NCBI RefSeq assembly: GCF_016862215.1
Contig: NZ_BOMN01000012.1
Location: forward strand, 111,143 to 175,142
Length of the DNA stretch: 64,000 nucleotides
Reading direction: 5' to 3'
Source of the DNA: Winogradskya humida
GTDB lineage: Bacteria > Actinomycetota > Actinomycetes > Mycobacteriales > Micromonosporaceae
The notes beneath the pieces are model-generated. The model saw nothing but the letters and a program-made list of their open reading frames with translations, did not search any database and was not told the DNA's origin. This document shows, piece after piece, positions 23,891 to 30,805 of the stretch. The position numbers and the translations under genes are program-made. The first letter of the stretch is position 1, and every line of letters starts with the position of its first letter.

Positions 23891-24358
23891 TCAGGCGGCG
23901 AGGCGGCGGGCCGGGGTGGGAAAGCCGACGACGGTGGCATCGGGTCCGGCGTCACCCTGGGCCAGATCACCCTGGGCCAGATCACCCTGGGCCAGATCTC
24001 GCAGGGCCAGGTCACGCAGCGTTGACTGCACGTCGGACAGTGCATGGGCGAGGGTGCCGGCCGCCGCGCTCGCGTCGCGCAGGGTGTCGATGACCAGCGT
24101 GGACTCCGGGCAGGCAGGGCCGGTGGCGATCCGGGCCGACATCTGGCGCAGCGCCTGGGGAAGCTTGCCCGCGGCCAGCTTGAGCGCGCCGGCGAGCTCG
24201 TATGCTTCGTTCGGGCCCGGCATCGCCGGCTCGTGCCGCGTGGCGTAGGCGAGGTAACGGACCAGCTCGTCGATCAGGTGGGCGGCGTCGGTGGTGCGCA
24301 CCGGGTCGTAGGGTCCGTGCAGGGGGAAGAGCTGCTGGAGCGGATCCGAGGTGGACAT
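23891..24358 (-). CDS. Hypothetical protein with C-terminal LAQGD repeats
   Basis: A 155-residue protein that I do not recognise. The first 120 residues are helical (DAAHLIDELVRYLAYATRH, then two further helices with SARIATG between), with no catalytic motif or signal peptide. Near the C-terminus the pentapeptide LAQGD is repeated three times, encoded by a perfect 15-base tandem repeat and preceded by related LRDLA units. ATG 24358 has a GAAGGGA site; ATG 24379 is an alternative. It is divergent from the large SARP gene, so it may be regulation-linked. Confidence 0.65.
   Translation of the reverse strand: MSTSDPLQQLFPLHGPYDPVRTTDAAHLIDELVRYLAYATRHEPAMPGPNEAYELAGALKLAAGKLPQALRQMSARIATGPACPESTLVIDTLRDASAAAGTLAHALSDVQSTLRDLALRDLAQGDLAQGDLAQGDAGPDATVVGFPTPARRLAA
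23954..24013. repeat. 15-base in-frame tandem repeat
   Basis: Three identical 15-base units (ACCCTGGGCCAGATC) at 23954-23998 and a degenerate fourth to 24013. They encode repeated LAQGD near the C-terminus of the minus-strand gene. Copy number could vary without a frameshift. Confidence 0.9.
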
Positions 24359-24680
24359 CGGGTTCCCTTCGGTAGCCATGGTGGCGACCAGGCTGGCGGG
24401 GGCGTCTCGAATCCGGGACGAAAGCCACTGTCCGTAGAGCAGAATGCATCCTTGGCGCAAGCACCGTATCGGGCAAAGTATGCAGACCGTTGGAATGACC
24501 AGGTACCCCGCAGACGGGTGGCAGACATCGACCGGCGTTGCATAGCCTCGAACGATGCGGGGGATCATTACTGTGGGTTACCGAAGAGCTGTGGGCTACC
24601 AACGAGCCGCGGGTTGTCGAAGAACTGGGAAGTACCGGTTGACCAGTGGATCACTGGCGCCGTGGGACGAGGTGTGTTAG
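24359..24680. other. Divergent promoter region of the large SARP gene
   Basis: A 322-base gap between divergent starts (24358 minus, 24681 plus). It contains imperfect 18-base direct repeats (24571-24624). No gene is supported. Confidence 0.6.
24571..24624 (+). promoter_or_regulatory. Three imperfect 18-base direct repeats upstream of the SARP gene
   Basis: CTGTGGGTTACCGAAGAG, CTGTGGGCTACCAACGAG and CCGCGGGTTGTCGAAGAA follow head to tail, with a weaker fourth (CTGGGAAGTACCGGTTGA) to 24642. The array sits 57-110 bases before GTG 24681. Direct repeats are the usual operator form for SARP proteins, but an 18-base period is not their common spacing, so the binder is unknown. Confidence 0.5.
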
Positions 24681-27600
24681 GTGCTGTTCCTCATTCTCGG
24701 CGCCCTGGAGGTCGTTCTCGGTGACGACATCCTCGATCTCGGTGGCCTGCGTCAGCAGGTTGTCCTCGGCACGATGCTGCTGGAGGCGAACCGGGTCGTC
24801 CGGACCCCCCGGCTCATCGAGGCGCTCTACGGCGAGGATCCACCCTCGACCTCCCGGGTCCAGGTGCAGATCTGCATCTCCGCGTTGCGGCGCTTCTTCA
24901 CCGGCCACGGGATGCCCGACGCCATCCTGACCCGCTCGCAGGGATACTCGCTGCAGATCCCCGAGGGCAGTCTCGACCTGCACCGCTGGGAGCACAGCCT
25001 GATCCAGGCCCGGCAGTCCCGCGACAACAGACGGATCGAGGAGGCGGTCGGGCAGTACCGGTCGGCGCTGAGCCTCTGGCGGGGTCCCGCGCTCGACGGC
25101 GTGGAGAGTCAGGTGGTGCGCTCCGCGGCGGAGCGGCTCGCCGATCGCCGGATCACCGCGCACGAGGAGTGCATCGACCTCGAGCTCAAGCTCGGCCGGC
25201 ACAACGAGATCGTCGACGAGCTCGGTGGCCTGGTGACCGAGTATCCGTTGCGGGAACAGTTGCGTGGGCAGTTCATGCTGGCGCTCTACCGCGCCGGGCG
25301 GCAGAGCGAGGCGCTCGCCACGTACCGGTCGGCGCGGCTGCGGATGATCGACGAGCTGGGCCTGGAGCCGAACGAGCACTTGCAGGGGCTCGAGCGGGCC
25401 ATCCTCACCTCGGACCCCGGCCTGATCCCCCCGAAGCCGGCTCCGTCGCCGGCGCTGTCGCAGCCCGCCCCGCCGCTGTCTCCTGCACCGGGCCCGGTGC
25501 AGGAGGAAGAGCTGCCGGTGCCCGCCGTACCGGTGGCCGTCGAGGTCATCGACATGCACAGCCCGCGCGCGGCTGAGCAGGCCGCGACGCCGGGGCCACG
25601 GCTGCTGCCCACCGACATCGCCGACTTCACCGGCCGGGAACGGCAGATCGGGGCCATCGAGCAGCACTTCACGGTGCCCAACGGCACCGTTGCGGGCTTC
25701 GCGGTGCCGGTCGTGGTGATCGCTGGTAAGCCCGGCATCGGCAAGACCACGCTCGCGGTGCACGCCGCGCACCGGCTCACCGGCCGTTATCCGGACGGGC
25801 AGCTCTACGCCGACCTGCACGGCCGGCACATCGACCAGGTCAGCGCCGAGCAGGTGCTCGAACGGTTCCTGCGCGCTCTGGGCGTTCCCGGCGCCGCCCT
25901 GCCGGAGAGCCTCGACGAGCGCGCCGAGCTGTACCGCACGATGCTGTCCGACCGGCGGATGCTGGTCGTGCTCGACAACGCGGGCGACGAGGGCCAGATC
26001 CGGCCCCTGCTGCCGGGCACGTCCCGCTCGGCGGTCCTGGTCAGCAGCCGGGGCCGGCTCGGTGGTCTGCCCGGTGCCGTCCACGTCGACGTGGACGTCT
26101 TCGACGAGCAGCACTCGATGGAGCTGCTGGCCCGGATCGCGGGGGCCGAGCGCATCGACGCGGAGCCGCGGGCCACCGCGGAGCTGGCCGGGCTCTGCGG
26201 GCATCTGCCGCTCGCGCTGCGCATCGCGGGGGCCCGGCTGGCCGCCCGTCCCCACTGGAGCGTCGACCACCTGGTCGAACGGCTGGAGAACGAGGCCCGC
26301 CGGCTCGACGAGCTCAAGCACAGCGGGCTCGGCATCCGGGCCAGCATCTCGCTGACCTACGACCACCTGGAGGAGGACGCCCGGCGGCTGTTCCGGCTGC
26401 TGACGATCCTCAATTTCCCGCACTTCCCGGCCTGGGTGGCGGCGGCGCTGCTCGACCAGCCGTTCTCCGGTGCCCAGGACCTGCTCGACGATCTGGCCGA
26501 CGCGCAACTCATCGAGACCACCAGCTCGGGACGCGGTGTCCACGCGCACTATCGCTTCCACGACCTGATCCGGGTCTTCGCGCGGGAGCGGCTGGTCGCC
26601 GAGGACGCCACCACCGAGCGGGAGGCCGCGCTCGAACGGGTCATGGGTGCGTTGCTGTTCATCTCGCGGGAAGCACGACGCGGTGTGCACGGTGGCGATT
26701 ACCTGCAGATGCAGGTGTCGGACCGGGTCTATCCGCTGCCGGAGCGGCACATGCGCCAGATCGTCGAGGCGCCGCTGACGTGGTTCGAGCGGGAACGCCC
26801 GGCGATCGTGGCGGCGGTCCGGCAGGCGGCCCAGGCGGGTCTCGTCGAGCACTGCTGGAGCCTGGCGCTGACCGCCGTGCCGCTGTTCGAGTCCCGCAAC
26901 TACCTGAGCGACTGGCGCGAGACGCACCAGATCGCGCTGGCCGCTGCCCGGGAGGCGGGTGACGAGCGGGGACAGGCCGCGATGCTGTACTCCACCGGTT
27001 CACTCCACGTCATCGAGCGGCGCACCGAGGACGCCCGGGGGAACCTCACCGCGGCCGCCGAGATCTTCGAGCGGGTCGGCGACGAGGTGGGCGCGGCCAT
27101 GGTCAACCAGCACCTCGGGTATGTCGAGTGGGTCGGCGGCCGTTATGCGCAGGCCGACGACCGCTACAGCCGGGCATTGCTGACGCACCGGCGCAACAAC
27201 GACCTCGTGTCGATCGCATACGTGCTGCAGTCCATCGCCCACGTCCGGATCGAGCACCAGGAGTACGAGCCTGCGATCGAACTGCTCACGGAGGCGCTGG
27301 ACCTGAGCCGGCAGATCGGCAACCGGCGCACCGAGGCCCAGGTGCTGCACCGGCTCGGCGAGGTGCACCGGCATGCCGGGCGGCCGGCCGAGGCGGTCGA
27401 GGTGCTCGCCCAGGCACTCAGGGCGGTCCGCGAGTTCGGTGACCCGACCGGGGAGGCGTACATCCTGCACGGGCTGGGGGTGTCGCGGGTGCGGGCCGGG
27501 CGGCCGGGCGAGGCCGCGGACGACCTGCGTGAGGCGATGCGCCTGGCCTGCGAGACCGGGGACCGGCTGGTGGAGGGCCGGGTGGCGATGGCGCAGGGCG

Positions 27601-27779
27601 AGCTCGCGCTGGCCGTCGAGGAGCCCCGGCAGGCGGTGGTGCACCTGCACCGCGCGCTCGGGTTGTTCCGGGCGATCGGGGCGAAGCATTTCGAGGTGCG
27701 GGTGCTGCCGATGCTCAGCGACGCCTATGCCGCGACCGGCGACCTGGGCGATCTACTGGCGCCGACGCCCTTGAAATAG
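24681..27779 (+). CDS. Large SARP regulator with NB-ARC and TPR domains (AfsR type)
   Basis: A 1032-residue STAND-type activator. Residues 1-95: winged helix (LGALEVVLGDDILDLGGLRQ). About 95-245: BTAD (ALSLWRGPALDGV; EALATYRSARLRMIDELGLEP). 250-310: Pro/Ala linker. About 320-600: NB-ARC ATPase with the P-loop VVIAGKPGIGKTT and the Walker B-like MLVVLDNAG. 690-1020: TPR repeats (AQADDRYSRALLTHRR; GEVHRHAGRPAEAVEVL). GTG start, weak GAGG site. It should activate a biosynthetic cluster on DNA after ATP and ligand binding. Direct repeats lie in its promoter and a small exported peptide gene lies just downstream, convergent. Confidence 0.92.
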   Translation: MLFLILGALEVVLGDDILDLGGLRQQVVLGTMLLEANRVVRTPRLIEALYGEDPPSTSRVQVQICISALRRFFTGHGMPDAILTRSQGYSLQIPEGSLDLHRWEHSLIQARQSRDNRRIEEAVGQYRSALSLWRGPALDGVESQVVRSAAERLADRRITAHEECIDLELKLGRHNEIVDELGGLVTEYPLREQLRGQFMLALYRAGRQSEALATYRSARLRMIDELGLEPNEHLQGLERAILTSDPGLIPPKPAPSPALSQPAPPLSPAPGPVQEEELPVPAVPVAVEVIDMHSPRAAEQAATPGPRLLPTDIADFTGRERQIGAIEQHFTVPNGTVAGFAVPVVVIAGKPGIGKTTLAVHAAHRLTGRYPDGQLYADLHGRHIDQVSAEQVLERFLRALGVPGAALPESLDERAELYRTMLSDRRMLVVLDNAGDEGQIRPLLPGTSRSAVLVSSRGRLGGLPGAVHVDVDVFDEQHSMELLARIAGAERIDAEPRATAELAGLCGHLPLALRIAGARLAARPHWSVDHLVERLENEARRLDELKHSGLGIRASISLTYDHLEEDARRLFRLLTILNFPHFPAWVAAALLDQPFSGAQDLLDDLADAQLIETTSSGRGVHAHYRFHDLIRVFARERLVAEDATTEREAALERVMGALLFISREARRGVHGGDYLQMQVSDRVYPLPERHMRQIVEAPLTWFERERPAIVAAVRQAAQAGLVEHCWSLALTAVPLFESRNYLSDWRETHQIALAAAREAGDERGQAAMLYSTGSLHVIERRTEDARGNLTAAAEIFERVGDEVGAAMVNQHLGYVEWVGGRYAQADDRYSRALLTHRRNNDLVSIAYVLQSIAHVRIEHQEYEPAIELLTEALDLSRQIGNRRTEAQVLHRLGEVHRHAGRPAEAVEVLAQALRAVREFGDPTGEAYILHGLGVSRVRAGRPGEAADDLREAMRLACETGDRLVEGRVAMAQGELALAVEEPRQAVVHLHRALGLFRAIGAKHFEVRVLPMLSDAYAATGDLGDLLAPTPLK

Positions 27780-27812
27780 CGGGCGCCACTGAAACAGTCG
27801 CGCAGAAATGGG

Positions 27813-27841
27813 AAACCCCGGGCTCATGGCCCGGGGTTTTT
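27813..27841. terminator. Bidirectional terminator
   Basis: AAACCCCGGGC / GCCCGGGGTTTTT pair around a short loop, giving A- and T-runs on both sides. Lies between the SARP stop (27779) and the convergent small peptide gene (27856). Confidence 0.85.
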
Positions 27842-27855
27842 CCGTGTGCGGGGAT

Positions 27856-28026
27856 TCAGTCCCAGGGCATGTCACCGTCGGTGTGCATCCCGATCGTCGC
27901 GGTCGGGCCGGCCGCGGATGACGCCGTGACGCTCTGCAGACCGGTTGCGGCCAGCGGCAGGGCGACCACTGCGACCAGGATGACGACGCGGACCTTGAGC
28001 GACCGGGCGAAGGTGTGAATGCGCAT
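27856..28026 (-). CDS. Small exported peptide (56 residues)
   Basis: A short gene. MRIHTFARSLKVR is a basic N-region, VVILVAVVALPLAATGL a hydrophobic core and an Ala/Ser-rich stretch a likely cleavage region; the mature tail would end GMHTDGDMPWD. A GGGGA ribosome site precedes ATG 28026. It looks like a secreted or membrane-anchored peptide. Its neighbour is a TPR-containing regulator, converging on the same terminator. A signalling role is a hypothesis only; no family is recognised. Confidence 0.65.
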   Translation of the reverse strand: MRIHTFARSLKVRVVILVAVVALPLAATGLQSVTASSAAGPTATIGMHTDGDMPWD

Positions 28027-28310
28027 GGCGAATCCCCGTTCTCAGTGACGATTACGCCCTGGCTGCGAATGTTCCGCCGGGGCTGAGGCAAACGTTGCCA
28101 AGCCCGGCCATCGACGGGTTATCGCGCGACGACCGTTTCCGGTATCGCCATTCCTATTCGCTGCGGCATCGCCGATAACCGCGGGGAATAGCGCGGCGAA
28201 GCCCGCGCGATAGCGGCCTGCCACAGCATGGGTATCAGCCGGATCCACCGGCGGCGGACCGATGCCGGAACTCCTCACGAGGGCGGCCCGGCGGAAGACA
28301 GGTGACAGAC

Positions 28311-28649
28311 ATGAGCCTTTCGGTGCAAGCCCTGGACGGTGTCTACGGCCGGCCCGCCGTCGGTGTCCGGGCCCGGCTCGAACAGCCCGTGGACGGCCGG
28401 TGGGCCACCATCGCGGTGGCGGAGACCGATGCGGAGGGCAGCATCGGCGACTTCTCGGCCGGAACACTGGGCCGGGGACCGTACCGGGTCGTCTTCGAGA
28501 GCGACCCGTACTTCTCCGGTCTCGGTGTGAGCGCCGGATATCCGGAGATCGGGATCGTCTTCCGGATCCGGGACCGGCCGCACGAATGCCGGATCCAGGT
28601 CCTGATGACCCCGCACTCCTATTCGATGTACTTCGGCGGCAAGGCATGA
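28311..28649 (+). CDS. Transthyretin/5-hydroxyisourate hydrolase-like protein (catalytic residues altered)
   Basis: A 112-residue transthyretin-fold protein: LDGVYGRPAVGV, TDAEGSIGDFSAG, DPYFSGLG and the C-terminal MTPHSYSMYFGG follow the HIUase pattern. The N-terminal catalytic His is replaced (SVQALD instead of STHVLD), the HYH region reads HEC, and the essential C-terminal YRGS is YFGG. It is therefore unlikely to hydrolyse hydroxyisourate, and no other urate genes are present. ATG 28311 follows an AGGTG site; GTG 28302 is possible. It overlaps an in-frame upstream ATG of the next SARP gene (ATGA). Confidence 0.75.
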   Translation: MSLSVQALDGVYGRPAVGVRARLEQPVDGRWATIAVAETDAEGSIGDFSAGTLGRGPYRVVFESDPYFSGLGVSAGYPEIGIVFRIRDRPHECRIQVLMTPHSYSMYFGGKA

Positions 28650-28681
28650 ACGGGATCGCGGTCCCGGAGGAAGGAACAGAA

Positions 28682-29494
28682 ATGATCACCGAATCGACGC
28701 TGCAGTTCACCATGCTCGGCTCGTTGGCGGCGGTCCACGGGGGAAACGTGTGCCGTCCTACCGCACCCAAGGTCCGTACGGTGCTGGCCCTGTTGCTGGC
28801 CCGCGCCAACTATCTGGTCGAGACCGACTCGATCATCGAGGAGCTGTGGGGTGCCGAGCCGCCGCGCAGCTCGGTGACCACCGCGCAGACCTACATCTAC
28901 CACCTGCGCCAGCGGCTGACCGCGGCCGGCATCGTCGAGGACGCCGATGACCTGGTCGTCACGACCGCACCCGGCTACATCCTGCGCGTCGACGAGGACC
29001 ACATCGATGCCGTCCGGTTCCAGAAGCTCAGCGACGAGGGCCGGCACCTGCTGGAGGCCGGGCACGCCGGGGCCGCCGCCGAGCGGCTGCGGACGGCGCT
29101 CGGGTTGTGGCGGGGGCCGGCGTTGGCGGATGTCCCGGCGGGGCGGTTGCTGGAGGGTCATGCCGCGCATCTCGAGGAGGGTCGCATCCGAGCCCTCGAG
29201 CTGCGGATCCAGGCCGACATCTTCCTGGGGCTGCACCGCCAGCTGCTTCCGGAGCTGCGCACGCTCGTCTCGGCGTACCCGCTGAACGAATGGCTCCACG
29301 CCCGGCTGATCGAGGCGCTGCACCGCAGTGGCCGGCGCGGCGAGGCGCTGATGGCGTACCAGTCGGTCCGCAAGATCCTCGACGAGGAGCTCGGGCTGGA
29401 GCCGTCCGCGGAGCTGCGGCGGCTGCAGCAGGACGTGCTGATGGACGAGATGCCGCCGGCGTCCGAGCTGCGAGCGCTCCCGCTCGCGGGCTGA
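28682..29494 (+). CDS. Short SARP transcriptional activator (DnrI/RedD type)
   Basis: A 270-residue regulator with only the two core SARP domains: winged helix (MLGSLAAVHGGNVCRPTAPKV ... YHLRQRLTAAG, about 5-105) and BTAD (GLWRGPALADVPAGRLLEG ... YQSVRKILDEELGLEPSAE, about 110-255). A strong GGAGGAAGG site precedes ATG 28682; ATG 28646 overlaps the previous stop (ATGA) and would add 12 residues. It probably activates the biosynthetic genes that begin at 29933. Followed by a strong terminator. Confidence 0.9.
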   Translation: MITESTLQFTMLGSLAAVHGGNVCRPTAPKVRTVLALLLARANYLVETDSIIEELWGAEPPRSSVTTAQTYIYHLRQRLTAAGIVEDADDLVVTTAPGYILRVDEDHIDAVRFQKLSDEGRHLLEAGHAGAAAERLRTALGLWRGPALADVPAGRLLEGHAAHLEEGRIRALELRIQADIFLGLHRQLLPELRTLVSAYPLNEWLHARLIEALHRSGRRGEALMAYQSVRKILDEELGLEPSAELRRLQQDVLMDEMPPASELRALPLAG

Positions 29495-29508
29495 GCGGCA
29501 GGCTCCAC

Positions 29509-29548
29509 GCGAAGGGGCTCCCGCCGGATCCGGTGGGAGCCCCTTCGC
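29509..29548. terminator. Bidirectional terminator hairpin
   Basis: Perfect 14-base arms GCGAAGGGGCTCCC (29509-29522) and GGGAGCCCCTTCGC (29535-29548) between the SARP stop (29494) and the convergent small gene (29558). Confidence 0.8.
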
Positions 29549-29557
29549 ACAAGCTGT

Positions 29558-29806
29558 TCAGCCGGCGAGACGGCCGAACAACAGACGCAGCAGCGACGGC
29601 TGGCGGGGCCCGGCGGCAATCGGCTCGGGAACCGGGGCGGGCCGCGTCTTCGGCGAACGGGTCAGCGGGGCGACGGGCGGCATCATGGCGCCGGGTGCCC
29701 ACGCGGCACCGGTGGCGGCGAGGCCGATCAGGAGAGCGCGGCCCACCTCGGCGGAGGCGTCGGCGAAGCGGGAGCGTTCCGGCTCCTGGGTGGGAAGCAG
29801 GTACAT
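29558..29806 (-). CDS. Small hypothetical membrane-associated protein
   Basis: An 82-residue protein, not recognised. MYLLPTQEPERSRFADAS is followed by one hydrophobic stretch (GRALLIGLAATGAAWAPGAMM, about 22-42), a Pro/Arg-rich linker and an amphipathic C-terminus (SLLRLLFGRLAG). AGGAAAGGA upstream of ATG 29806 is a good ribosome site. It lies divergent from the amide synthase gene at the border of region 2. Possibly a small membrane protein of regulation or export. Confidence 0.55.
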   Translation of the reverse strand: MYLLPTQEPERSRFADASAEVGRALLIGLAATGAAWAPGAMMPPVAPLTRSPKTRPAPVPEPIAAGPRQPSLLRLLFGRLAG

Positions 29807-29932
29807 GGTGGTCCTTTCCTGGTGAACGTCGAACCTGTGCCGAGCGTGCGCACCTCCGTTCGAAGAGTGGTCGAAAGGCACCCTCGACGGCGGCTCGGCC
29901 CGGGTTCCAGCACCCGTCCCTAGCGTCGCGCC

Positions 29933-30805
29933 ATGACTCCGATCGATGTCGCGGCGTACCTGGACCGGCTGGGTCTGCCCGCACTGCCCCCCACCGCGGA
30001 AAACCTCGCCGCCCTGCACGCGGCCCATGTGGAACAGATCCCGTTCGAGACCCTCGACCAGCTACCGGGGGTCGACCCGGCGGACGCGGTACGCCGCATC
30101 GTCGACACCGGGCGCGGCGGCGTCTGCTATCACCTCAACGGCGCGCTGGCGCTCCTGCTGGAGGCGCTCGGCTATGACGTCAGCCTGCACCCGGCCGGGG
30201 TGCAGAGCCGGTTCGCGCCGCTGCCCCAGGGCGCGAACGGCACGCACAACGTCATCCTGGTCCGGCACCTGCCGACGGCCGCCAACCCGCAGGGGCGCTG
30301 GCTGCTCGACGCCGGCTCCGGCGAGGGGTTCCACCGGCCGCTGCCGCTCGTCGAGGGTGAGTACGAGCAGAACGGCTTCCGCTACGGCCTGCGGCGTACG
30401 CCCGGCGGCTGGCGCCTCGACTACGACCGGCGCGAATCGTGCCGCGGTCTGGACTTCACCGAGCGGCCCGGTTCCCCGGAGGAGTTCGCGCTGCCCTACC
30501 AGGAGCAGGCCGGCACCCACATGGCGATCTTCTTCGAGTACGGCTGGGTGAAACGCCATCACGCGCACGGCTACGACGAGCTGATCGGCTGCCAGCTCAG
30601 CCATGTCACCGTCGACGGGCGTACGTCCGTCACGATCACCTCCGAGCAGCAGTGGTACTCGGCGCTCGCCGGCGTGTTCGGCGTACGGATGCCCGATCGG
30701 GATCCCGTAGGCCGGACGGCGCTGTGGGAACGGGTGCGGCTGGCCTGGCACGCCCGGGACTTCGCGACGGCGATCCGGCCGCAGCACGCGGAGGCCGTGC
30801 GATGA
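29933..30805 (+). CDS. Arylamine N-acetyltransferase-family acyltransferase (amide synthase type)
   Basis: A 290-residue NAT-fold enzyme with an intact catalytic triad: Cys65 (RGGVCYHLNG), His105 (NGTHNVIL) and Asp126 (WLLDAGSG). NATs move an acyl group from CoA to an amine; relatives in ansamycin pathways release a carrier-bound chain as an amide. The stop overlaps the start of a carrier-containing ligase-KR-ACP protein (ATGA), so its acyl donor is probably that ACP and its acceptor an amine of the scaffold or sugar. First gene of region 2, after a -10-like TAGCGT. Confidence 0.9.
   Translation: MTPIDVAAYLDRLGLPALPPTAENLAALHAAHVEQIPFETLDQLPGVDPADAVRRIVDTGRGGVCYHLNGALALLLEALGYDVSLHPAGVQSRFAPLPQGANGTHNVILVRHLPTAANPQGRWLLDAGSGEGFHRPLPLVEGEYEQNGFRYGLRRTPGGWRLDYDRRESCRGLDFTERPGSPEEFALPYQEQAGTHMAIFFEYGWVKRHHAHGYDELIGCQLSHVTVDGRTSVTITSEQQWYSALAGVFGVRMPDRDPVGRTALWERVRLAWHARDFATAIRPQHAEAVR

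Noticed and set aside
23847..24013. CRISPR array
   Set aside because: The repeats are contiguous without unique spacers, and there are no cas genes in the window.
24651..26927. A 758-residue minus-strand frame opposite the large SARP
   Set aside because: Antisense of SARP coding DNA in a high-GC genome; no motifs or ribosome site.
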